6,400 nt of DNA from an uncultured Pseudomonadota bacterium (lineage in GTDB: Bacteria; Pseudomonadota; Gammaproteobacteria; Burkholderiales; SG8-39). Numbering within the stretch: position 1 is the first letter of the stretch; every line of letters starts with the position of its first letter. The stretch covers positions 1-6,400 of the forward strand of contig CAIPGJ010000932.1 in NCBI GenBank assembly GCA_903864555.1, given 5' to 3'. The notes beneath the pieces are model-generated. The model searched no databases and had not been told where the DNA came from. It worked only from the letters and a program-made list of their open reading frames with translations. A program made the position numbers and the translations under genes. Below, in pieces: positions 1-5,536 of the stretch.

Positions 1-720
1 GGCCGAATCGTGCAGTCTGCGGGCAGGCTGGCCCGTGATGTGCGTGACATCCGTGCGGGCATCGGGTTCGTGTTCCAGCAGTTCAACCTGGTCGACCGCC
101 TGCCGGTGATCACCAATGCACTGGCCGGCATGCTTCACGGCGTTCCCGGGTGGCGCAGCATCATCCGGCACTTCACTGCGGAGGAGACGCGCCGCGGCCA
201 GGAAGCCCTTGCCCGTGTCGGACTGGCCGAACGCGCAATGCAACGCGCTTCGACGCTTTCCGGGGGACAGCAGCAGCGGGTTGCGATCGCACGCACCCTG
301 GTGCAAAAGGCCCGCGTCGTGCTTGCCGACGAACCCATTGCGTCACTGGATCCGGAATCCTCGCGCAAGGTGATGGACATCCTTTCGAGGATCAATCGCG
401 AAGATGGCATCACCGTACTGGTGTCACTGCACCAGGTCGACGTGGCGATACGCTGCTGCTTGCGCACCATTGCCCTGCACAAGGGCAAGGTGGTCTATGA
501 CGGCCCCTCGGCCGCACTGACGCCTGCCATGCTGCGGGAACTGTACGGAGCCGAGGCCAGTGAACTGCTGCCAGCCACCGCGCCGGTTGCCGTTCCTGTC
601 GCTGTTGTGGCCGCAGTGCCGGCTTCCGCCAGCACCCCGGCCTTCCTGCACCGGTCCTACGTTGAAAGCCCCTCCGTCGTACGGCACGACAGTGCCGCCG
701 TGGAAGCCCGGGCTCTTTGA
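1..720 (+). CDS. phnC: PhnC, phosphonate ABC transporter ATP-binding protein (5' partial)
   Basis: This is the cytoplasmic ATPase that powers phosphonate import with PhnD and PhnE. The frame is open from base 1, so the N-terminus with Walker A lies outside the window; the GTG at 10 is internal (Val), not the start. Visible, counting residues from base 1: the Q-loop (FVFQQFNLV, about 23-31), the ABC signature LSGGQ (86-90, bases 256-270), Walker B ending in ADEP (Asp110-Glu111), the D-loop SLDP, and the switch histidine in SLHQVD (His144). The segment [17 protein letters not shown] is typical of PhnC. After the usual PhnC end ([10 protein letters not shown], about residue 187) there is an unusual tail of about 50 residues, rich in Ala, Val and Pro. 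The stop TGA lies 31 bp before phnD1, so the genes are probably cotranscribed. The family call is secure; the role of the tail is unknown. Confidence 0.95.
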   Translation, partial: GRIVQSAGRLARDVRDIRAGIGFVFQQFNLVDRLPVITNALAGMLHGVPGWRSIIRHFTAEETRRGQEALARVGLAERAMQRASTLSGGQQQRVAIARTLVQKARVVLADEPIASLDPESSRKVMDILSRINREDGITVLVSLHQVDVAIRCCLRTIALHKGKVVYDGPSAALTPAMLRELYGAEASELLPATAPVAVPVAVVAAVPASASTPAFLHRSYVESPSVVRHDSAAVEARAL

Positions 721-736
721 ATCCAGATCCCCCATC

Positions 737-743
737 AAGGAGA
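737..743 (+). promoter_or_regulatory. Ribosome binding site of phnD1
   Basis: AAGGAGA lies 8 bases before the ATG at 752. It decides the start of phnD1. The same frame is open back to 560, but that part overlaps phnC, has no phosphonate-binding-protein character, and would bury the signal peptide in the middle of the protein. Confidence 0.85.
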
Positions 744-751
744 ACACCAGA

Positions 752-1726
752 ATGTTCCGCAAAATCGTGATGTGCACGGCATTGGTCGCCGCCTTTGCCA
801 ACCCCGCTGCCGCCCAGATGCCCAAGGAACTCAACTTCGGCATCATTTCCACGGAATCCACCCAGAACCTGAAGCAGGACTGGGAACCGATGCTCGCCGA
901 TCTGGCCAAGCGCTCCGGCATGAAGATCAATGCCTTCTTCGCCCCGGATTACGCCGGCGTCATCGAAGGCATGCGTTTCAACAAGGTGCAGGTAGCCTGG
1001 TACGGCAACAAGTCCGCCATGGAGGCCGTGGACAGGGCCAATGGCGAGGTGTTCGTCCAGACGCTTGCCTCTGACGGGTCGCCGGGTTACTGGTCGCTGC
1101 TGGTGGTGCATCGCGACAGTCCGGTGAAATCCATCGAGGATGTCATCAAGGGCGCGAAGAGCCTGACGCTCGGAAATGGCGACCCCAACTCAACCTCCGG
1201 CTTCCTGGTCCCCGGCTATTACGCATTTGCGCTCAACAACCTGGATCCGAGAACGTCGTTCAAGCGGATGGTCACGGCCAATCACGAAACCAACCTGATG
1301 GCCGTAGCCAACCGCCAGGTCGACCTGGCAACCAACAACAACGAAAGCCTGGACCGGCTGAAGATGAAGCACCCGGAAAAGGCGGCGGAGATTCGTTCGA
1401 TCTGGAAATCCCCGCTCATCCCGTCGGATCCCTTCGTCTGGCGCAAGGATCTGGACGCGGAGGCGAAAACCAAAGTCAGGAATTTCTTCGTCAGCTATGG
1501 CACCTCGGATGCGCGTGAAAAGGCCGTGCTGAACAAGATCGGCCTGGCCGGCTTCAAACCTTCCGACAACCGGCAGCTGCTGCCGATCCGCCAGCTGGAA
1601 TTGTTCAAGGAGAAGAACAAGTTCGAGAGCGACACAGTCATGAACCCCACCGAGCGTCAGGCGAAGATCGCCGAGATCAACCGGAAGCTGGCCGACCTGA
1701 ACCAGCAGCTTGCCAAGGCAAACTGA
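752..1726 (+). CDS. phnD: PhnD1, periplasmic phosphonate-binding protein
   Basis: A 324-residue solute-binding protein that delivers phosphonates to the PhnC/PhnE importer. Residues 1-21 form a Sec signal peptide (basic start FRK, hydrophobic core, cleavage probably after Ala-Ala-Ala21). The mature protein closely resembles E. coli PhnD throughout: FGIISTES near 29, FFAPDYAGVIEGMRFNK near 62-78, GSPGYWS near 110-115, GDPNSTSGFLVPGYY 143-157. Counterparts of the E. coli ligand residues are all present: Tyr67 and Tyr113, the Ser147/Thr148 phosphonate-binding turn, His178, and Glu198 and Asp226, which in E. coli contact the amine of 2-aminoethylphosphonate. The C-terminal 35 residues look helical and charged, as in the family. 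The start is fixed by a strong Shine-Dalgarno at 737-743. It sits 31 bp behind phnC and abuts phnD2 with no gap. An aminoalkylphosphonate ligand is an inference from the conserved residues. Confidence 0.95.
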   Translation: MFRKIVMCTALVAAFANPAAAQMPKELNFGIISTESTQNLKQDWEPMLADLAKRSGMKINAFFAPDYAGVIEGMRFNKVQVAWYGNKSAMEAVDRANGEVFVQTLASDGSPGYWSLLVVHRDSPVKSIEDVIKGAKSLTLGNGDPNSTSGFLVPGYYAFALNNLDPRTSFKRMVTANHETNLMAVANRQVDLATNNNESLDRLKMKHPEKAAEIRSIWKSPLIPSDPFVWRKDLDAEAKTKVRNFFVSYGTSDAREKAVLNKIGLAGFKPSDNRQLLPIRQLELFKEKNKFESDTVMNPTERQAKIAEINRKLADLNQQLAKAN

Positions 1727-2701
1727 ATGAAGGCCGTCTTGATCGGGCTGGCAATCCTGGCACTGCAGCCGCTGACGCCGGCGGCTGCAGCCGACACCCG
1801 CAAGGAAATCAGCTTCGGGATCCTCTCTACGGAATCGTCCCAGAATCTCAAGCAGGACTGGCAGCCCATCCTTGCGGACATGTCGCAGCGGACCGGTCAC
1901 CGGGTCAATGCCTATTTCGCCCCCGATTACAGCGGCATGATCGAGGCGATGCGCTTTGGCAAGGTGCAAGTGGCCTGGCTGGGGAACAAGCCGGGCATCG
2001 AAGCAGTCGACCGCGCCGGCGGCGAGGTGTTCGCCCAGGTCATACCCAAGGGCGGAGTGGCCGGATACTGGTCGCTCCTTATCGTGCACCGGGACAGCAC
2101 CATCCAGTCAGTCGAGGATGTGGTGCGCAATGCCAAGGGCATCACCATGGGACTGGGTGACCCGAACTCGACGTCCGGGTTCCTGGTGCCCGGCTATTAC
2201 CTGTTCGCCATGAACAAGCTGAATCCCAGGACGCATTTCAAGGCGGCCCGCAACGCAAACCATGAAGCCAACTTCCTGTCGGTCCTCAGCCGTCAGGTCG
2301 ATGCCGCCACGGTCAGCAGCGAGATCCTTGACCGCTACGAGCAGAAAGAACCGCAGAAGGTGAAGGATGTCCGGGTCGTCTGGCGATCACCGCTGATTGC
2401 CTCCGACCCCCTGCTCTGGCGCAAGGACCTCGACAGCGAAACCAAGCGACTGGTTCGCGAGTTCTTTTTCGCCTATGGCACACGGGGAGCCGATGTCGCG
2501 CGGGAACGCCAGCAGTTGTCGAAGCTGCTCGCAGAAGGATTCAGGGAGTCCAGTGACAAGCAGCTCATTCCTTACAGGCAGCTGGAGCTGTACAGGGAAC
2601 GCAGCAAGCTGGAGGACGACAAGACCACCAGTCCGGCCGAGCGCTCCTCGAAGCTCTCCGAGCTGGACCGAAAACTGTCTGAACTGGACAAGCAGCTTTA
2701 G
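1727..2701 (+). CDS. phnD: PhnD2, second tandem periplasmic phosphonate-binding protein
   Basis: A 324-residue paralog of PhnD1, identical at about 60% of positions by eye and of exactly the same length. Residues 1-22 are a signal peptide (short basic start MK, hydrophobic core, Ala-rich cleavage site before Asp23). The ligand-pocket residues match PhnD1: Tyr68 (APDY), Tyr114 (GYWS), Ser148/Thr149 (DPNSTSGF), His179, Glu199 and Asp227. Differences cluster in pocket-lining segments: AWYGNKS becomes AWLGNKP (Leu85), SDGSPGYW becomes KGGVAGYW, and TNNNE becomes TVSSE. These suggest an altered ligand preference, which is an inference. The ATG directly follows the phnD1 stop (TGAATG), with AAGG at 1715-1718 as a weak Shine-Dalgarno inside phnD1, so translation is probably coupled. 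A Rho-independent terminator lies 37 bp after the stop. Only one permease gene follows, so both binding proteins probably serve the same PhnE. Confidence 0.94.
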   Translation: MKAVLIGLAILALQPLTPAAAADTRKEISFGILSTESSQNLKQDWQPILADMSQRTGHRVNAYFAPDYSGMIEAMRFGKVQVAWLGNKPGIEAVDRAGGEVFAQVIPKGGVAGYWSLLIVHRDSTIQSVEDVVRNAKGITMGLGDPNSTSGFLVPGYYLFAMNKLNPRTHFKAARNANHEANFLSVLSRQVDAATVSSEILDRYEQKEPQKVKDVRVVWRSPLIASDPLLWRKDLDSETKRLVREFFFAYGTRGADVARERQQLSKLLAEGFRESSDKQLIPYRQLELYRERSKLEDDKTTSPAERSSKLSELDRKLSELDKQL

Positions 2702-2738
2702 CCTCGCACGTGGCAGGCACAGATAAATTGTGAGCATT

Positions 2739-2765
2739 GCGGCGGTCGCTGACCGCCGTTTTTTT
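2739..2765 (+). terminator. Intrinsic (Rho-independent) terminator inside the phn operon
   Basis: CGGCGGTC (2740-2747), loop GCT, then GACCGCCG (2751-2758) form a perfect 8-bp GC-rich stem. A G-U pair (2739/2759) can extend it, and seven T follow (2759-2765). This is the canonical terminator shape for + strand transcription. It lacks a T tract on the other strand, so it is one-directional. It lies after phnD2 and directly before the phnE ribosome binding site, although phnE continues the same operon. Partial termination here would give more phnC-phnD1-phnD2 than phnE mRNA. Confidence 0.85.
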
Positions 2766-2772
2766 GAAGGAA
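2766..2772 (+). promoter_or_regulatory. Ribosome binding site of phnE
   Basis: GAAGGAA follows the terminator T tract with no gap and lies 5 bases before the ATG at 2778. It decides the phnE start against the in-frame GTG at 2730, whose leader would place the terminator hairpin inside the coding sequence. Because the hairpin touches this site, RNA folding here could affect both termination and translation start. Confidence 0.8.
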
Positions 2773-2777
2773 TTCAG

Positions 2778-3581
2778 ATGACAAAAGCACTCGAAATGGC
2801 GCTGCCTGCCGGCGCCATGAGCTTTCCAAAGCGCTCGCTGTGGCAACTGGCCGGCTGGGGAATCGTGCTGGCCGTGCTGGCAGCCTCCTGGGAAGGCGCG
2901 GACATGCGGCCTTCGGCGCTCATCAAGGACGCCGGCAACATGGCCGAGTACGCCTCCGGTTTTTTCCCGCCCAACTTCAGGGATTGGAAGCTTTATCTGC
3001 AGGAGATGCTGGTCACGGTCCAGATCGCCATCTGGGGGACGGCACTCGCGGTATTGCTGGCCATTCCCTGCGGGCTGCTGTCCTCCTCCAATATCGTTCC
3101 CTGGTGGATCTACCAGCCGATGCGCCGCGCGATGGACGCGGCACGGGCCATCAACGAGATGGTCTTCGCCATGCTGTTCGTCGTGGCGGTCGGGCTGGGA
3201 CCATTCGCCGGCGTGCTGGCACTGTTCATCCATACCACCGGCATTCTCGCCAAGCTTTTCTCCGAAGCTGTGGAAGCCATCGACCCCCAGCCTGTCGAAG
3301 GCATACGGGCGTCCGGGGCAACAGCGCTGGAGGAAGTTGTGTTCGGGGTCATTCCGCAGGTTCTTCCCCTGTGGATCTCCTACTCGCTCTACCGCTTCGA
3401 GTCCAACATCCGCTCAGCCACGGTGGTCGGCATGGTGGGCGCCGGTGGCATCGGGGTGGTGCTTTGGGAAATCATACGGGGGTTTGCCTACGCCGAGACG
3501 TGCGCGGTGATGATCATCATCGTGGTCACGGTCAGCCTGGTGGATCTGATTTCGGCGCAGATCCGCAAGCTGTTCATATAG
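2778..3581 (+). CDS. phnE: PhnE, phosphonate ABC transporter permease
   Basis: A 267-residue inner-membrane permease forming the channel for phosphonate import with PhnC and the PhnD proteins. Six hydrophobic segments are visible at about 21-38, 76-100, 128-150, 187-205, 212-230 and 240-258. The stretch between the first two (about 40-75) looks periplasmic. The coupling-helix (EAA) loop that contacts the ATPase is at about 163-195, with [17 protein letters not shown] and Gly190-Pro193 following. The block [14 protein letters not shown] (213-226) is typical of PhnE and related metal and phosphonate permeases. The start at 2778 is supported by the adjacent GAAGGAA. The leader upstream contains an intrinsic terminator, so expression probably depends on read-through from phnD2 unless a promoter exists that I cannot see. 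Length is normal for the family; no second permease gene is in the window. Confidence 0.95.
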   Translation: MTKALEMALPAGAMSFPKRSLWQLAGWGIVLAVLAASWEGADMRPSALIKDAGNMAEYASGFFPPNFRDWKLYLQEMLVTVQIAIWGTALAVLLAIPCGLLSSSNIVPWWIYQPMRRAMDAARAINEMVFAMLFVVAVGLGPFAGVLALFIHTTGILAKLFSEAVEAIDPQPVEGIRASGATALEEVVFGVIPQVLPLWISYSLYRFESNIRSATVVGMVGAGGIGVVLWEIIRGFAYAETCAVMIIIVVTVSLVDLISAQIRKLFI

Positions 3582-3588
3582 GCAAGCA

Positions 3589-3664
3589 CTGATCAAGTCC
3601 CGAACATGTGAGTGATCGAGAACAGCCTCACTCACAGGCAGGTGATTTTCGCCCCCTTGATCGG
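3589..3664. repeat. Nested inverted repeats in the phnE-HD oxygenase gap
   Basis: The inner repeat is perfect: TGTGAGTGA (3607-3615) and TCACTCACA (3628-3636), with a 12-base spacer and arm centres 21 bp apart, about two helical turns. An outer pair, CTGATCAAG (3589-3597) and CTTGATCGG (3656-3664), matches over 9 bp with one G-U pair. No T run directly follows either stem, so this is not a standard terminator. It could be an operator for a dimeric regulator or a structured leader or mRNA-processing element. I do not recognise it as a Pho box, and no convincing -35/-10 pair was found in the gap. Confidence 0.6.
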
Positions 3665-3687
3665 CAATTCATTAGGAGTACAGACAA

Positions 3688-4254
3688 ATGAGCATCACCA
3701 TCGATGAAATCGTCCAGTTGCTGGGGACACGCGGCCAGAAGCAATACGGGGCCGAAGCCGTGAGCCAACTCGAGCACGCGCTGCAGTGTGCCTCATTGGC
3801 AGAAAGCGCTGGCGCCCCTGCAGCGCTGATCACTGCGGCGTTGCTGCATGACCTGGGACACCTGCTGCACGACCTGGGCGCAGATCCGGCAGACAGGGGT
3901 ACCGATGATGTTCATCAGTACATAGCCCTTCCGTTCCTGCGCGGCGTCTTCGCCGACACGGTGCTGGAGCCGATACGCCTGCATGTCGATGCCAAACGCT
4001 ACCTTTGCACCGTCGAGCCGGGTTACCGGGAAGGCCTTTCCTTTGCATCAAAGCGCAGCCTGGAACTGCAGGGCGGCGCATACACGACAGATCAGGCAAA
4101 AACCTTCATTGCGCTGACTGGCGCCGGGGATGCCGTCTCCCTGCGACGCTGGGACGACATGGCCAAGATGCCCGGCCTGAAGACAGCCGGCCTGGATCAT
4201 TTCGCCGACATCATGGCGCAATGCCAGGTAGCATCGCCTGTCGCAGCGCAGTAG
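3688..4254 (+). CDS. PhnZ-like HD-domain oxygenase of phosphonate degradation
   Basis: A 188-residue HD-domain protein of the phosphonate-degradation HDIG family. Studied relatives (PhnZ, TmpB) are mixed-valence diiron oxygenases that use O2 to cleave the C-P bond of alpha-hydroxylated aminophosphonates, giving an amino acid-type product and phosphate. The expected residues can be read off: Tyr20 and Glu23 (PhnZ Tyr24/Glu27 lid), His30, His54-Asp55 (HD pair in LLHDLGHLLHD), His58, His76, His99 with Lys103 after it, and Asp148 in GDAVSLRRWDD. Spacing matches PhnZ with a constant offset of 4 up to His76. AGGAG at 3674-3678, 9 bases from the ATG, supports the start. No signal peptide is seen, so it is cytoplasmic. 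It follows phnE by 106 bp, with inverted repeats between. No 2-oxoglutarate hydroxylase partner (PhnY or TmpA type) is in the window. The substrate is unproven; the family call is firm. Confidence 0.88.
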   Translation: MSITIDEIVQLLGTRGQKQYGAEAVSQLEHALQCASLAESAGAPAALITAALLHDLGHLLHDLGADPADRGTDDVHQYIALPFLRGVFADTVLEPIRLHVDAKRYLCTVEPGYREGLSFASKRSLELQGGAYTTDQAKTFIALTGAGDAVSLRRWDDMAKMPGLKTAGLDHFADIMAQCQVASPVAAQ

Positions 4255-4326
4255 CCGTCACCAGCCGGGGAAGCGCGGCGCACCCGTGATGGCCCGACTG
4301 ACCCGAATAGGCACGAACCCTCAGGC

Positions 4327-5490
4327 ATGAGTACGTCCGCGAGTCGCAGGCCAGTGGTCATCGCGCTGGGCATTGCACAGACACTGGCCTGGGGCTCGAC
4401 CTATTACCTGCCCGCCATTCTGGCCCGCCCCATGGCAGCCGAATTCTCGATTCCGGCCAACCTCATCTATGCCATGTTCTCCGCCGCACTGCTGGTCAGT
4501 GCCTTCGCCGGTCCCTGGGTCGGCAGGCGCATCGATCGCCTGGGTGGCCGCGGCATGCTGACTGCATCGAGCATGGTGCTGGCATGTGCGCTCGGCCTGC
4601 TGGCCTGGTCCCCGACGCCTCTGGCGCTGTGTGCTGCATGGCTGGTCCTGGGAGCCGGCATGTCCATGGGTCTTTACGAATCGGCATTTGCCTGTCTGGT
4701 GGCCGCATACGGGAGCCAGGCAAGGGGGCCGATCACGGGCATCACACTGTTCGCCGGATTCGCCAGCACCATTGCCTGGCCACTGACAGGATTTCTCGAT
4801 GGTGTCGTGGGCTGGCGCAGCACCTGCCTGGTCTGGGCTGCCATCCACTTGCTGGTATGCGTGCCTCTGTATCACTGGCTCATGCCGGACGGCGGCAAGT
4901 CTTCGCCTGCGCCAGTGGTGCAACCGGACGAGTCAACGGCCGCGACTCCTCCTGCGCACGCCATGGCTCTGCTTGGCTTTGTCTTTGCCTCGACCTGGTT
5001 CACCAGCACCGCCATGGCCGCTCATCTGCCCACCATTCTCGAACTGGCAGGTACTTCCGCTGTGAGCGCCATCGCCGCCGCCGCCCTGGTAGGGCCTGCC
5101 CAGGTGGCCGCGCGCCTGCTGGAGTTCAGCCTGCTGCGAAACCTGCACCCGGTTCACTCTGCCCGCATCGCTACATTGGCCCATCCTGCCGGCTCAGCCA
5201 TCCTGTTGGCCGTGGGGGCCCCGGTTGCCGCTGCCTTCACCCTGCTGCATGGTAGTGGAAACGGCCTGCTCACCATTGCCAAGGGCACTCTGCCACTGGC
5301 CGTGTTCGGTGCGACCGGATACGGTGCCCGGCAGGGCCTCCTCGGCGCCCCGGCCAGAGTGGCACAAGCAGTCGCTCCCCTGACTTTCGGACTGGCGCTT
5401 GACCGATTCGGACCGGATGCCTTGCTGCTTACCAGTGCACTGGGACTTGCCAGCTACTGGGCCCTGTCCGTGCTGGGCCGGCCCCGCTAA
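4327..5490 (+). CDS. MFS transporter, substrate unknown
   Basis: A 387-residue protein with about 12 hydrophobic segments in two halves, separated by a polar, Pro- and Ser-rich cytoplasmic loop at about 186-210 (GGKSSPAPVV onward). A motif A-like GRRIDRLGGRG (66-76) between TM2 and TM3 is the hallmark of the major facilitator superfamily. TM1 begins near residue 9 (VVIALGIAQTLAWGSTYYLP), a sequence style seen in many proteobacterial MFS proteins of undefined substrate. It could import or export a phosphonate-related compound, but only its position suggests this. It lies 72 bp after the HD oxygenase on the same strand and could be cotranscribed; no terminator is seen between them. The ATG at 4327 has no good Shine-Dalgarno (only AGG at 4323-4325, too close), so initiation is weak or uses another signal. 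It converges with the phnN fusion gene, leaving 46 bp between the stops. Confidence 0.85.
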   Translation: MSTSASRRPVVIALGIAQTLAWGSTYYLPAILARPMAAEFSIPANLIYAMFSAALLVSAFAGPWVGRRIDRLGGRGMLTASSMVLACALGLLAWSPTPLALCAAWLVLGAGMSMGLYESAFACLVAAYGSQARGPITGITLFAGFASTIAWPLTGFLDGVVGWRSTCLVWAAIHLLVCVPLYHWLMPDGGKSSPAPVVQPDESTAATPPAHAMALLGFVFASTWFTSTAMAAHLPTILELAGTSAVSAIAAAALVGPAQVAARLLEFSLLRNLHPVHSARIATLAHPAGSAILLAVGAPVAAAFTLLHGSGNGLLTIAKGTLPLAVFGATGYGARQGLLGAPARVAQAVAPLTFGLALDRFGPDALLLTSALGLASYWALSVLGRPR

Positions 5491-5536
5491 GCTCAGACCG
5501 GCGATGATGCGAGGGCAGTGATTCCGATGCAGGGGA
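5491..5536. other. Short convergent intergenic gap
   Basis: These 46 bases separate the stop of the MFS gene (+) from the stop of the phnN fusion gene (-). I see no hairpin followed by a T tract for either strand, so transcription from the two sides may overlap here. Confidence 0.5.

Noticed and set aside
560..751. N-terminal extension of the phnD1 frame
   Set aside because: It overlaps phnC and would hide the signal peptide. The strong ribosome binding site at 737-743 points to the ATG at 752.
410..1111. Long - strand open frame opposite phnC/phnD1
   Set aside because: It lies antisense to two well-recognised genes, its translation has no family character, and long shadow frames are expected in GC-rich DNA.
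1190..2089. 299-codon - strand open frame opposite phnD1/phnD2
   Set aside because: It is antisense to two clear PhnD genes. Its length follows from their codon bias, and the translation shows no domain I recognise.
2726..2735. AATTGTGAGC matches the left half of the E. coli lac operator
   Set aside because: The right half is absent and there is no lac context. A 10-base match in 6.4 kb is unremarkable.
2730..2777. GTG at 2730 as a phnE start
   Set aside because: It would place the terminator hairpin in the coding sequence and has no Shine-Dalgarno; ATG 2778 has a good one.
4584..5255. 223-codon + strand frame inside the MFS gene
   Set aside because: It overlaps the MFS gene in another frame, is rich in Arg, His and Gly as shadow frames are, and shows no domain.
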